In this document: in pieces, positions 44,892-54,681 of the stretch
Layout of the letters: every line of letters begins with the position of its first letter
Numbering within the stretch: the stretch's first letter is position 1
Source of the DNA: Elizabethkingia occulta
GTDB lineage: Bacteria > Bacteroidota > Bacteroidia > Flavobacteriales > Weeksellaceae
Direction of reading: 5' to 3'
Length of the DNA stretch: 64,000 bases
Assembly (NCBI RefSeq): GCF_002023715.1
Contig: NZ_MAHX01000021.1
Location: forward strand, 124,001-188,000
Notes under the pieces: model-generated
The model's input: only the letters and a program-made list of their open reading frames with translations
Told to the model about the DNA's origin: nothing
Database searches by the model: none
Translations under genes and position numbers: made by a program

Positions 44892-45338
44892 GTGAAATTT
44901 AAAAATATGAAATATCAGATACTTAAAACAATTGTTGACGCTGAATTAAGGAGATTTGAAAATATTTCTGAAGAAGAATGGTCCTACAAAGCATCTCCGG
45001 AGAAATGGTCAAGAAAAGAAATTATAGGGCATCTCTGTGACAGTGCTTTTACAAATATCCGCAGGTTTGTAGTGACCCAGTATAAAGAAAATGAGAATAC
45101 TGTATATGATCAGGATGCCTGGGTAAAAGCTCAGAATTATCAGAATATTCCTACAACGGAGGTTATCAATCTATGGAAAGCGCTTAACTATCAGATTGTT
45201 CACATTGTAGAAAATATGCCTGATGAAGCACTACAAAGAACCAGTGATACTTCGAAGACAACACCCGAGATACTAACCCTGGAGGTGCTTATTAAAGGGT
45301 ATATAGATCATCTGCATCATCACTTAGAGACAATTTAA
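44892..45338 (+). CDS. DinB-family protein
   Basis: 148-residue four-helix-bundle protein of the DinB/YfiT-like (DUF664-type) group. Candidate metal-ligand histidines lie in KEIIGHLCDSAF and in the C-terminal IDHLHHHLETI. The opening RRFENISEEEWSYKASPEKW is family-typical. A second Met five residues in (44907) is an equally good start. Some relatives are thiol-dependent transferases; the activity here is unknown. It is followed 9 bp later by the YwqK-like gene on the same strand, suggesting co-transcription. Confidence 0.82.
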   Translation: MKFKNMKYQILKTIVDAELRRFENISEEEWSYKASPEKWSRKEIIGHLCDSAFTNIRRFVVTQYKENENTVYDQDAWVKAQNYQNIPTTEVINLWKALNYQIVHIVENMPDEALQRTSDTSKTTPEILTLEVLIKGYIDHLHHHLETI

Positions 45339-45347
45339 ATTGTTAGA

Positions 45348-46127
45348 ATGAAAAGATTATTATTTCTACTGGCTATTTTACACTTGTTTTTTTCCTGTAA
45401 TGGGCAATATAAAGAGCAAAAAACCTTTTTTAAAAACGGTTCGGTTAAGGAAATATATTATTTGGATGAAAATGGACAATTGGCTGGCGAAGCAAACAAA
45501 TATTTTGATAATGGAAAGTTGTCGACAGTAAGCAAATATAAGAACGGAAAGAAATTTGGCGAAAGCAAATGGTACTGGAAAAATGGAAAATTAAGAGGAA
45601 GTGTATCATTTAATGAAAATGAAAAAATGTCCGGAGAATGGAAAGAATACTACGAAAATGGACAATTGGAAAATATTGGAAATTATAAAAATGGAGAAAA
45701 GACTGGCCCGTGGAAGTATTATTTTGAAAATGGTCAATTATCGTCTTTAGGAGATATGAAAAATGGGAGCAGTATTGGTCAATGGAAATCATATCATAAA
45801 GATGGAGCAATAAGAGGACTCGCACTATATGATGAAAACGGAAGTGAAACAAGCGAATGGAAAGAATTCTACGAAAATGGGCAATTGGAAAGCATTGGTC
45901 GTTATGAAGAAGGAATGAAAAGTGGAGAGTGGAAATACTATTACCAAAATGGAAATTTGGAGCATTTAGAAATCTATAATAAATACAGACGACATAATGG
46001 TGAATGGAAATTTTATAATGAACAGGGTAGTCTTGTAAAAACAGAAATATATTCAGATGGAAAGGAAACGGGGGATTGGAAATTTTACGATGAAAAAGGT
46101 AAGTTAATTAAAACTGAAAAACATTAG
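45348..46127 (+). CDS. YwqK/MORN-repeat lipoprotein
   Basis: 259-residue exported protein with an SPII cysteine at residue 17 (ILHLFFSCNGQ). The rest is built from about nine MORN/YwqK-type repeats of 22-25 residues with the pattern GEWKxYYENGQLExIG (e.g. GPWKYYFENGQLSSLGDMKN). The family is often annotated as YwqK antitoxin-like, but no toxin partner is visible and the lipid anchor speaks for a surface or periplasmic role. Two 44-nt stretches (45636-45679 and 45855-45898) are nearly identical in DNA, so repeat number may vary by recombination. Confidence 0.75.
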   Translation: MKRLLFLLAILHLFFSCNGQYKEQKTFFKNGSVKEIYYLDENGQLAGEANKYFDNGKLSTVSKYKNGKKFGESKWYWKNGKLRGSVSFNENEKMSGEWKEYYENGQLENIGNYKNGEKTGPWKYYFENGQLSSLGDMKNGSSIGQWKSYHKDGAIRGLALYDENGSETSEWKEFYENGQLESIGRYEEGMKSGEWKYYYQNGNLEHLEIYNKYRRHNGEWKFYNEQGSLVKTEIYSDGKETGDWKFYDEKGKLIKTEKH

Positions 46128-46180
46128 GAAGCTTAATCATAAAAGATATATTAATTTGGCTCTTAATAAACTCAAGAAAA

Positions 46181-47353
46181 ATGAAAAAATATACTACACT
46201 ATCTCTTATATTAATGTTACTCAGTTTTCCTTTATTGGGACAGAACAAAAGCGACCTTGAAAAAAATAAGTTGTTTGGTAAAGTAAAAAATATCTTTTCA
46301 TTTAAAGTGAGTTATGGTGATAAAAATGATACGATTTTTTTTAGTAAAGACTATTATAATGAAAATGGGATGAATTTGAAATATATTGATTTTTCAGAAT
46401 ATTCGAGAATTGACAGCATAATTAATACTTACAACAAGAAAAATCAGATTTTATCGAAAGTAGAATACAAAAGAATTTCTTCTCTAAGTTCAGACGACGT
46501 TGAAAACAGTATCGATACTTCAATCTATGAGTATAACAACAAATGCAATGAACCTACAAAAATTAAATCGTCAAATAGAAATTATCAAATCAGTTATATA
46601 TTTGATGACAAGTGCAGAAGAGTATCTGAAACCGAAATTGGTAGAGGGAGAACTCAAATAACCAATATAACCTACGATTCAAAAGGAAGGATTATTAAAC
46701 AAACATTTACTTACGAAGAAGAAAAACCTGACAAAGTTGAAACGTATAAATATGATGATGAAAAAAATACCTTAACTTATTTGGAATATAGTCCAAGGTA
46801 TGATGTTTACAGAGAAAAAACGATAACTCAATTTTCCAGTACACAAAAAATCATCCAGAAAACATTTTTCAATATTCCAACTGCAGGCGGAAGCATAACG
46901 TTTAGTAAAGGAAGTAGAAGCGAACCTAATCAAATACATCTTATAAAAAAATATCAGTTTAATAATGATGACAAATTGATAACGGAAACCCATCTTGATG
47001 GCAGTAATAACGAACTTTTAAAAGTTGAAGTTTTCTATGATGATAAAAGAGAATTGAAAGAACAGAGGTTTTACAAGAATGGACATCTGGAGTACAGAGA
47101 AGAATACAAATACGTCGATGGTAAAAGACTGGAAGAAAAACAATTTTTACTTGATAAGAAAAAGCCCCAATATGTAAAAACTCGAAAATATAATACTAAT
47201 GGTCAACTCTTAGAATTTATATTATTTGAGGAAAACAATAGGTATTCTAATAAGTATGTGTATGATCAGTTTAATAACAAAATAGAAAAGAAAGAGCTTA
47301 AAAACGATAAACTTCTGAATACTGAATTCACTAAAATTGAGTACTACGAATGA
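46181..47353 (+). CDS. Secreted YD-repeat-like protein, function unknown
   Basis: 390-residue exported protein with a cleavable signal peptide (MKKYTTLSLILMLLSFPLLG). The mature part is beta-rich and repetitive, with YD/RHS-like units such as TYDSKGRIIKQTFTYEE, FYDDKRELKEQRFYKNGHL and KYNTNGQLLEFILFEE, but no RHS core or toxin tip. It lies 53 bp after the YwqK-like gene on the same strand and has similar strand-turn repeats, so the two may act together at the cell surface. No catalytic motif was found. Confidence 0.6.
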   Translation: MKKYTTLSLILMLLSFPLLGQNKSDLEKNKLFGKVKNIFSFKVSYGDKNDTIFFSKDYYNENGMNLKYIDFSEYSRIDSIINTYNKKNQILSKVEYKRISSLSSDDVENSIDTSIYEYNNKCNEPTKIKSSNRNYQISYIFDDKCRRVSETEIGRGRTQITNITYDSKGRIIKQTFTYEEEKPDKVETYKYDDEKNTLTYLEYSPRYDVYREKTITQFSSTQKIIQKTFFNIPTAGGSITFSKGSRSEPNQIHLIKKYQFNNDDKLITETHLDGSNNELLKVEVFYDDKRELKEQRFYKNGHLEYREEYKYVDGKRLEEKQFLLDKKKPQYVKTRKYNTNGQLLEFILFEENNRYSNKYVYDQFNNKIEKKELKNDKLLNTEFTKIEYYE

Positions 47354-47550
47354 GAATAAAATTTTAGAGTATATAGAATTGAAAATAAGCTTGCAGAAAA
47401 AGATTATGCGTCGGGTTGAACATAAGTACTGATCTAGAAAATTACCACAAATAATGGCAGAAATAAGATGAGGTAAAATAGAAGGACAAAATTTCTGCGT
47501 TTTTATAGTGAAAATCTCGATCAGTATTGATGTATAGAAGTAAAGAAAAA

Positions 47551-47567
47551 CCTGTTTTTAAGACAGG
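47551..47567 (-). terminator. Terminator overlapping the AraC gene end
   Basis: On the minus strand CCTGT-CTTAAAA-ACAGG is followed by TTTTTCTTT. The stop codon of the AraC gene is within the loop. Confidence 0.6.
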
Positions 47568-48355
47568 CTTTTTGTTTTCCTTAGGTCAGACGGTCTGGAT
47601 TGCGTAAATTCATGAAAAGTATCGCTAAAGGTACTAATACTACTATAGCCGACTTCGTCTGCAATTTCATTAATAGACTTATGGGATTTTAGGATAAGCT
47701 CAATGGCTTTGACCATTCTCAATGTTTTCAGATATTGCAGAAAAGAGATATCCAAAGTAGATCTGAAGAGCCTTGACATAGACCTTTCGCTCATTCCGAA
47801 ACGATCGCTTATACTTACCAAAGTATGTTTATCACCAATATTACGATCCAGATAAAGAAGTATTTTGTTCATCTGATAATCATCTGTCATAGGCAGGACA
47901 ATAGGTAAAGCATATTGGCTGACTTTAGGAAGTATATTTTTTAATGAAACAAGGAATTCAAAATTGTGATCCTTTGCTTTCACATGTTTTTCATCCCAAA
48001 TTTCGGTATACTTAATCATTTGAATTAAGAGTTCTGAAGCCGGATAAATTCCCAGTTTAGTATAAAAAGGATCGGTACTATCGTCATGTGCGTAGAAATA
48101 AAGAGAGCGCAAAACGGTAGCAGAGTGGCCAATGCGTAAAAGATGCTCCATTCCCTGTGGAATCCAGAAAAAATGACGGGCAGGAACAACATAAGTTTTG
48201 TTATCCGTTGTGATATAGGCAATTCCACCTTCTACATAGCTTAGCTGTCCTTTTGTATGTCTGTGAAATGGAATCAGTTTTTCAGATTTTTCATGCATGA
48301 CAAAAACACTTCTGGAATGTTTGTCAATATCTGGTAATGCTGCAATTAGGCCCAT
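47558..48355 (-). CDS. AraC-family regulator of the divergent EmrAB-type pump
   Basis: 265-residue regulator. The N-terminal cupin domain (HRHTKGQLSYVEGG, RHFFWIPQGMEHLL) probably binds a small ligand. The C-terminal AraC domain has LVSISDRFGMSERSMSRLFR and NEIADEVGYSSISTFSDTFH. It is divergent from the TolC/EmrA/EmrB genes with a 134-bp spacer, the usual arrangement for a local activator. In the spacer TAGCTTTG at 48457-48464 is the likely -7 element of the pump operon. Confidence 0.88.
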   Translation of the reverse strand: MGLIAALPDIDKHSRSVFVMHEKSEKLIPFHRHTKGQLSYVEGGIAYITTDNKTYVVPARHFFWIPQGMEHLLRIGHSATVLRSLYFYAHDDSTDPFYTKLGIYPASELLIQMIKYTEIWDEKHVKAKDHNFEFLVSLKNILPKVSQYALPIVLPMTDDYQMNKILLYLDRNIGDKHTLVSISDRFGMSERSMSRLFRSTLDISFLQYLKTLRMVKAIELILKSHKSINEIADEVGYSSISTFSDTFHEFTQSRPSDLRKTKSLS

Positions 48356-48456
48356 AATTTATACCTGTAAAATCAAGAATACAAAGTTACAATTATATTG
48401 GCTGGAATCAGGTAAAAATTGACTATTTTGGATAAAAATAATATTCATATAGAAAA

Positions 48457-48464
48457 TAGCTTTG
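48457..48464 (+). promoter_or_regulatory. -7 element of the EmrAB-TolC operon
   Basis: TAGCTTTG matches TAnnTTTG, 25 bp before the ATG at 48490. TTG at 48428-48430 is 26 bp away, longer than the usual spacing, which would fit an activator-dependent promoter. Confidence 0.5.
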
Positions 48465-48489
48465 CATTCTGATAATTCATAAGTTCTCA

Positions 48490-49812
48490 ATGAAAATTTA
48501 TTCTACCCTGGCCTTTATGCTGGGGACCCTTTTTCCGGCATTCGCCCAGACCCAGGTTCTTAAACATGACACACTTTATCTCTCCCTGAAGCAGACATGG
48601 CAGAAGGCAGAAGAAAACAGCCGCCCTATTCAGATGAGTAATCTGGAAACTGATATCTCAGCAGCCAGAGTAAAAGATGCTAAATTGGAGCGTCTCCCTG
48701 AGCTGAGTGTAAGAGGTTCGGTGGAGAAGGCTTCTAATATTCCGGTTTATGAAAATGGACTGTTCTCAAAACCAACACAACATGAAGTCATCCATACGCT
48801 TTACAGGGCCGGAGCCGATTTTTATTTTAATATTTATAATGGTAATAAGCTTAATCTTAAAATAAAACAGGAAAAAGTTCTGCAGAAGATTAAAAAGATC
48901 CGAAAAGATGAGAGTGTTTCCGACATTCATTACAAAGCAGCTTCACTGTATCTTGATCTCCAAAAAAGTTTGATGTTCCGGAAGCTTATAAAAGAGGATA
49001 TCCATGATCAGAAATTACAGCTAAAAGAAATACAATCCCTTTATAAGAACGGGGTGATTTTAAAGAGCGATGTTCTTCGGACAGAACTCGATTTATCCAA
49101 AAGGGAAATGACGTTAATAACGATTGAAAACGATATATTAATTGCCACGCAGAAGCTTAATGTTATCATGGGAGTTCCTGATGAAACAATTATTGTTCCT
49201 GAAGATACGGATATAAAAGAGGAAAAGAATATCACCTATGATCAGTACCTGGAGCAGGCATTCAGATATTCGTTTGACTATCATATCTCCGGACAGCAGA
49301 CAGAACTGAGCAAACTTCATCTGAAGGAAGTTAAGGCCAATGTCAGACCGCAAGTAGGTTTATATGGAGAGTTTTATTTTGCAAACCCACAGATTTTTCT
49401 TTATCCGTATAATCCCAACTGGTATTCGTTAGGAATTATCGGTTTGAAAGCTTCATTTTCTCTTTCTTCTCTTTATCACAATACTCAGAAAACAGAGGCC
49501 GCGAAGCTCGAGTTAGAAAAAGAAGAAATCGCACATAAAAATACTGAAGATAAAATCCGTCAGGATGTAAAAGAGGCTTATTTAAGATATACTGAAGCTC
49601 TGGAGCAGATAAAGCTGGCAGAAATTAATGTTTCTCAGGCAAAAGAAAATGCAAGGATTATTAAAAATACTTACTTCAGCCAAACCTCTCTTATTACTGA
49701 TCTTTTAGATGCCAATATTCAGCTTCTTCAGACCCGGTTTGAACTCGAAAGTTCAAAAATTATAGCTCAGAACAAATATTACTTATTACAAAACGTTACA
49801 GGAACTTTATAA
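48490..49812 (+). CDS. TolC-family outer-membrane protein
   Basis: 440-residue OEP-family channel with a signal peptide ending at FAQ (residue 19). The long coiled helices are evident (KVKDAKLERLP-like heptads, DKIRQDVKEAYLRYTEALEQ), and the internal repeat has ARVKDAKLERLPELSVRG matched by HLKEVKANVRPQVGLYGEF. It is the first gene of a TolC/EmrA/EmrB operon under the divergent AraC regulator and lies 4 bp before the adaptor. Confidence 0.9.
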   Translation: MKIYSTLAFMLGTLFPAFAQTQVLKHDTLYLSLKQTWQKAEENSRPIQMSNLETDISAARVKDAKLERLPELSVRGSVEKASNIPVYENGLFSKPTQHEVIHTLYRAGADFYFNIYNGNKLNLKIKQEKVLQKIKKIRKDESVSDIHYKAASLYLDLQKSLMFRKLIKEDIHDQKLQLKEIQSLYKNGVILKSDVLRTELDLSKREMTLITIENDILIATQKLNVIMGVPDETIIVPEDTDIKEEKNITYDQYLEQAFRYSFDYHISGQQTELSKLHLKEVKANVRPQVGLYGEFYFANPQIFLYPYNPNWYSLGIIGLKASFSLSSLYHNTQKTEAAKLELEKEEIAHKNTEDKIRQDVKEAYLRYTEALEQIKLAEINVSQAKENARIIKNTYFSQTSLITDLLDANIQLLQTRFELESSKIIAQNKYYLLQNVTGTL

Positions 49813-49816
49813 TACA

Positions 49817-50881
49817 ATGAAAAAGAAATATACCGCCACCGATAAGCTTATCACAAAAATCACTGGTTGGATTACCATACTTGTAGTCCTGATATTAGCA
49901 GTTTGGGGAGGAGTAAGCCTCTTTAATTATTACAAATATGAGCAAACTAACGATGCACAGGTTCAGGAATATGTAAATCCTGTAATTGCCAGAGCGGGAG
50001 GTTTTATTGTAGCTGTAAAATTTGAAGAAAATCAGAATGTAAAAAAAGGTGATACACTTTTAGTTATAGATAACAGAGAATATATTTTGCAGCAGGAACA
50101 GACCAGAGCCCAGCTTATAAAAGCACGGGCTCAGTTGAAAGTTCTTGAAAGTACTATTCATACGATGAGTAAAGAATCTTCGGCATCCAGAGAGCAGATT
50201 ATGGCAAACAGTGCCAAGGTAAAAAAGCAGGAACTGGATTATAACCGGTACAAAAAACTTTATGATGAAGAATCTGCGACAAGACAGAAATTGGAAGATG
50301 TTGAAGCAACATTGGAAGTGAACAAAAGTGATTATAAGTCTTCGCAGGATGCTTATGCAGCTTCTGTTTCGAAAATAGATGACGTAAGAGCAGAAAAAGA
50401 AGTTGTAAAGGCGGAAATTGTAAGATTGGAAGCTTTGCTTGGAAGACATAAACTGGAAACCAGTTATACTGTTGTTACGGCTCCTTATAACGGAAGAATG
50501 GGGAAACGAAGCGTAGAGGTAGGACAGATGATAGATGCGGGGGAGCCTTTGGCTTTTATCGTCAATGACCAAACTGATAAATGGGTGGTTGCCAATTATA
50601 AAGAAACTCAGATTAGCGGAATGCATATTGGGGACAAGGTGAAGATCATTGCGGATTCCTATCCGGATAAAGAATTTAAAGGAACTATTATATCGCTTTC
50701 TCCGGCTACAGGCTCTAGTTTTTCTTTATTACCGCCGGATAATTCTACAGGTAACTATGTAAAGATTGTTCAGCGTATACCTGTGAGAATTAGAATCGAC
50801 GGACAGAGATCTGAAACAGAGATCTTAAAAGTGGGAATGAATGTGAATGTATATGCTCCAAAAAAGCACAGTAATGGTTAG
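49817..50881 (+). CDS. EmrA/HlyD-family efflux adaptor
   Basis: 354-residue membrane-fusion protein anchored by one N-terminal helix (about 17-34, GWITILVVLILAVWGGVSLF). Lipoyl halves flank a long coiled-coil hairpin (about 90-200): DAQVQEYVNPVIARAGGFIV and VVTAPYNGRMGKRSVEVGQM. A beta-barrel domain with SPATGSSFSLLPPDNSTGNY, a signature of EmrA-type adaptors, ends the protein. The stop codon overlaps the start of the MFS transporter gene by 8 bp. Confidence 0.92.
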   Translation: MKKKYTATDKLITKITGWITILVVLILAVWGGVSLFNYYKYEQTNDAQVQEYVNPVIARAGGFIVAVKFEENQNVKKGDTLLVIDNREYILQQEQTRAQLIKARAQLKVLESTIHTMSKESSASREQIMANSAKVKKQELDYNRYKKLYDEESATRQKLEDVEATLEVNKSDYKSSQDAYAASVSKIDDVRAEKEVVKAEIVRLEALLGRHKLETSYTVVTAPYNGRMGKRSVEVGQMIDAGEPLAFIVNDQTDKWVVANYKETQISGMHIGDKVKIIADSYPDKEFKGTIISLSPATGSSFSLLPPDNSTGNYVKIVQRIPVRIRIDGQRSETEILKVGMNVNVYAPKKHSNG

Positions 50882-52466
50882 AAGGAAAATTCCTTTTTTT
50901 AAAAGCTGGGCACCGGACTGGTTTGTGAAGTTTTTTCTTTTTCTGATGACACTTCCGGGGATTGCAATTTTCTTTTTGCCTCTAACCAATATTGAAGCAG
51001 CACGTGGATATTACGGATGTGAAACAGGGGATATTCAGTTTTCCGTGATTTTGTTTTATGCAGGTTATGTAGGGTTTTATAGTCTTGAAAGAAGGTTCTT
51101 TAGTTTTTTGGCAGCCAGAGAATATCTTTTATTATTTGTAAGCCTGCAAATATTCAATTCTCTCATCTGTTATCTTACCCATGATATTTATATTCTTTTT
51201 CCTGTTCGGTTTATTCAAGGTGTTTTGTTTGCCTGTAATGTAAATCTATCTCTTACCTTATTCTTTTCAAGGCTTAGCAGTGAGCGGGGAAGAGAAATCA
51301 GCTTTTCAATTTTTTTCGGGCTTTTAATTTGTGCTGTACCCGTCAATAATCTTTTAACAGCAGGAATAATAGACGCTTATAATTTTAATATTATCTATAA
51401 AGGGGCCATATTCTCCTATGTACCTTGCCTTATTTTTCTGGCATTTGCCATGAATCATTACCGGAGTGGCAAGAGATTTCCTCTTTATAAATTAGACATT
51501 CAGAGCTTTATGTTGCTCAGTGGGTGTCTTGTACTCTTTGGTTATATTATGATTTTTGGACAGGAATATTACTGGCTGGAAGATCAGAGAATTCTTCTGA
51601 GCGTTGTAGGGATTTTTATACTTTCAATATTAATGCTTATCCGCTTTAGGGCGATGAAGCATCCCTATATTGATCTCAGAGTTTTTAAGTACAGAAACTT
51701 TACTATAGGTCTTGTATTTCTATTTATTCTCTATATCTGCAGGTTTGCTTCGGGAATTACCAATACCTATTTTACTGCAGCCCTGCATTTTGACCCTTTT
51801 TATCTTTCTTATATCAATATATTTAACCTTCTGGGTATTGTTGCTGGTGTTATTTTGGCCTGCTGTATGGTTATAAAGAAGGTCGGAATACGCTATATCT
51901 GGTTTTTAGGTTTTTCATTGCTCCTTATTTTTCATGTAGTGATGTATTTTTCATTTGATATCGAGGCTAATCCTTTTAATTATTTTATGCCTTTGGCGCT
52001 TCAGGGGCTGGGAGTGGGAATACTAATGGTACCCACTATTATTTATATTATATCTGCTGTTCCTTTTTTTATAGGTCATTCAGCTGCAGCTACAGCCCTT
52101 ACCATACGCTATCTGGGATTTTGCACCAGCATTGCTGTCATTAATTTTTTTCAGCTTCTCGGAAAAAGCAGGCATTATAATGCTTTTCAGGATCACCTGA
52201 CTGTATTGGATCCAACGGTAAAAAGTATTTTGAGTAAACAGGCAGGGGGACTAAGTGCTAAAGGGATGAATAAAGATCAAATCATAAAAGCATCCGATAA
52301 ATTACTGTTAAAGAAAGTAGAAACGCAGAGCCTTTTAAGATTTAGTATGGATTATTATGAAATGATGAGTTGGCTCCTTTTTGCCACGCTTCTATTAATC
52401 CTTCTTTTTCCTTATTTAAATAAAACTATTCTGCATCTGAAATCCAGAAGACTTTCTCCGGCTTAA
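50874..52466 (+). CDS. MFS transporter, EmrB/QacA (DHA2)-like
   Basis: About 530-residue major facilitator with around 14 hydrophobic segments. The ATG at 50874 overlaps the adaptor stop by 8 bp and is preferred to one 27 nt upstream. The motif-A-like region is degenerate, but the arrangement with an EmrA adaptor and TolC is that of an Emr-type tripartite pump. Features include VRFIQGVLFACNVNLSLTLF (helix 4) and GLGVGILMVPTIIYIISAVP. It exports hydrophobic or anionic compounds across both membranes; the substrate is unknown. Confidence 0.85.
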   Translation: MVRRKIPFFKSWAPDWFVKFFLFLMTLPGIAIFFLPLTNIEAARGYYGCETGDIQFSVILFYAGYVGFYSLERRFFSFLAAREYLLLFVSLQIFNSLICYLTHDIYILFPVRFIQGVLFACNVNLSLTLFFSRLSSERGREISFSIFFGLLICAVPVNNLLTAGIIDAYNFNIIYKGAIFSYVPCLIFLAFAMNHYRSGKRFPLYKLDIQSFMLLSGCLVLFGYIMIFGQEYYWLEDQRILLSVVGIFILSILMLIRFRAMKHPYIDLRVFKYRNFTIGLVFLFILYICRFASGITNTYFTAALHFDPFYLSYINIFNLLGIVAGVILACCMVIKKVGIRYIWFLGFSLLLIFHVVMYFSFDIEANPFNYFMPLALQGLGVGILMVPTIIYIISAVPFFIGHSAAATALTIRYLGFCTSIAVINFFQLLGKSRHYNAFQDHLTVLDPTVKSILSKQAGGLSAKGMNKDQIIKASDKLLLKKVETQSLLRFSMDYYEMMSWLLFATLLLILLFPYLNKTILHLKSRRLSPA

Positions 52467-52806
52467 ATTCTATGAAGGCTACAACGAATATTTCTGAAGA
52501 GGCAACGAATATTGACAGAACTGTTTCAAATATTAATTCCCATACTTGTGAAAGATAATAATTGGTCAAATTTGAAATGTAAAAAAAATGTGAAATATAT
52601 TCCTCATCTAGTTATATTCCTATTCACCAAATCCTTAATTTTAACTAGAAAAGCAAAGGGAGGCTAATGGCCTCCCTTTCTTTTTTACTTAAGGGACTTC
52701 TGAAAAAAATATATTATAGATATAGCATATAAAATTACTTTTTCAGAATGATTCGTATTTAAATTATCACAAGACTTACTTATCTTGGTCTAACTAAAAT
52801 CAACAA
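52467..52806. other. 340-bp intergenic region with terminator
   Basis: Contains the terminator at 52655-52679 and AT-rich sequence leading to the kinase gene; no other element was recognised. Confidence 0.4.
52655..52679 (+). terminator. Terminator of the EmrAB-TolC operon
   Basis: AAAGGGAGGC-TAATG-GCCTCCCTTT, then CTTTTTTAC. Confidence 0.85.
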
Positions 52807-54681
52807 ATGCCAGATTGTTTAAAATTTAGAATTCTATCTATAGTATCTGCTCTATTATTTATAGTTAGCTGCAATAAAAAGACTAAAGAACAAGTAACGG
52901 TAAGTGCATCAAATACAGATAAGAATTTTATCAGTTTTGCTATAAAAACAGATGTTGCTCCACGACAAAAGAAAGAAAAACTCTTTAAAAATCTCGATAG
53001 TATAACTAATGGTCTTGGTGCAAAAGACAAAGCCTTGTACCATAGCTATATGAAATATGTCCTTAGTAAAAAAGACAGCTCAGATTACTATTTAAATAAA
53101 GTAGACACTGTTGGAAGATCACAAGACATAAGAGATTTGGTAGATCTCTGTAGTTTCAAAGATGGATTTAAGTCGGATGCAATCGGACCCAAGATTACGG
53201 AAGCCATTTTTAGAAAGATTAATAGTGAAGAAAAGAGGAAAAGCCCTCTTCTTTTTAAATATTATGATCTAATGGCTCAGGCATTTTATATCAATAAGAA
53301 TATGGCGAAATCAACCGAGTTTTTTAAGCTTAGTTTTGAGAATAACCCGGAAAAAAATATGGCTTCTGAGAAACTGAAATACTATGAAGTCTTATTTCTG
53401 TATGCCATGGAAAGCTCTGATATAAAGGAGATGGAGGTTAACCAGAAGATAGCAGAGGATATAGCCAGAATGAACAAAAATGAATATGAGCTTTCCAGAA
53501 CCATGGATTATAAAGCTATTATTTATGGGCTCAAGAAAATGCCGGATAGTGGTGTCTATTATTCTAAGAAATCCTTTGATTATCTGGAATCTATTGACAG
53601 ATTAAATCCTGTGGCCTTTATTAATCTTGCCATAAATTATAAGGGAAATAAGGAATTTGATAACGCCATAAAGTATAGTGATGAGGGTATAAAATGGTCC
53701 GTGAAAAATAAGGATTCAAGTGGAATGGCAGAATTTTATGCTGTTTTATCTGATGCCTATAAAGGGAAAGGTGATTACAAGAGTTCCTTAAAATATATTG
53801 ATACATATTATAAGCTGAAGCTGAAGAATATCAATGATATACAAAGAGATAAAGTTTATGAGATTGAACAAAAATTTAAATCTGAAAACAAAGATTTAAC
53901 GATTAACAGTCTAAAGACTAAAAATAAGCTTAATAACAGGATTATACTACAGCAGAAATGGCTGATGTTTATTCTCGGGGCTACATTCTTACTGGTAGGA
54001 TTTGTTCTTTACAACTTTCTTAAAAGAAAAAATTTGCAATCCCGGACAGAGAGGCTTTTAGTAGAAAATGACAAACTAAAACTCGAACAAAAGACTTTCC
54101 AACTAAAAATAAGTCCGCATTTTATATTCAATACCGTAAGTAACCTCCAGGGATTAATTAGCGAAAAAGAGACGACTAAGTCCATTAGCTATCTCACCAA
54201 ATTTGCCAGACTGATGCGGAATATCCTGGAATATGAAAAAGAAGATTTTATTTCTATAGAAGATGAGATCAGACTTCTGGAAGATTACATGCAGCTCCAG
54301 CAAATGCGTTTTAAAACAAGCTTTGAATATAGCATAACAGTAGATAACAATATAGAGCTTTACCTTCAATTAATTCCCCCTATGCTCTTGCAACCTTTTG
54401 TTGAAAATTCCATCATACATGGGTTTGGTAATATTGATTATATAGGAAAAATTAATATTATATTTGAAAATAAGACGGATTATATGGAAATCATCATCGA
54501 AGACAATGGCAGAGGAAAAGCAGCCCAATACACAGATGTAAACAAACAGTCTTTGTCGACATCAATTACCGAACAAAGACTGAATGTTCTTTTTCCCAAA
54601 ACCAATTCTTTTGTTAAAACCAGTGCTATAGATAATGGTTTTAGAGTAGAGATTAATATTCCAATTTTAACAGAAGACTAA
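52807..54681 (+). CDS. TPR-containing LytS-family histidine kinase
   Basis: 624-residue sensor kinase. The N-terminus has a lipobox-like signal (ALLFIVSCNKK, Cys22), followed by about 340 residues of TPR-like helices outside the cytoplasm, a transmembrane helix around 386-404 (WLMFILGATFLLVGFVLYN), a coiled coil, and a His_kinase domain with His438 in KISPHFIFNTVSNLQGL. The ATPase region has LQPFVENSIIHGF and IEDNGRGKA. The stop codon overlaps the start of the LytTR regulator by one base. It shares the extracytoplasmic TPR plus single TM design with the TPR-HTH proteins at 24-34 kb. Stimulus unknown. Confidence 0.9.
   Translation: MPDCLKFRILSIVSALLFIVSCNKKTKEQVTVSASNTDKNFISFAIKTDVAPRQKKEKLFKNLDSITNGLGAKDKALYHSYMKYVLSKKDSSDYYLNKVDTVGRSQDIRDLVDLCSFKDGFKSDAIGPKITEAIFRKINSEEKRKSPLLFKYYDLMAQAFYINKNMAKSTEFFKLSFENNPEKNMASEKLKYYEVLFLYAMESSDIKEMEVNQKIAEDIARMNKNEYELSRTMDYKAIIYGLKKMPDSGVYYSKKSFDYLESIDRLNPVAFINLAINYKGNKEFDNAIKYSDEGIKWSVKNKDSSGMAEFYAVLSDAYKGKGDYKSSLKYIDTYYKLKLKNINDIQRDKVYEIEQKFKSENKDLTINSLKTKNKLNNRIILQQKWLMFILGATFLLVGFVLYNFLKRKNLQSRTERLLVENDKLKLEQKTFQLKISPHFIFNTVSNLQGLISEKETTKSISYLTKFARLMRNILEYEKEDFISIEDEIRLLEDYMQLQQMRFKTSFEYSITVDNNIELYLQLIPPMLLQPFVENSIIHGFGNIDYIGKINIIFENKTDYMEIIIEDNGRGKAAQYTDVNKQSLSTSITEQRLNVLFPKTNSFVKTSAIDNGFRVEINIPILTED

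Noticed and set aside
50060-50626. 188-codon frame antisense to the EmrA adaptor
   Set aside because: Entirely within the well-supported adaptor gene; Phe/Ile/Ser-rich translation typical of an antisense shadow.
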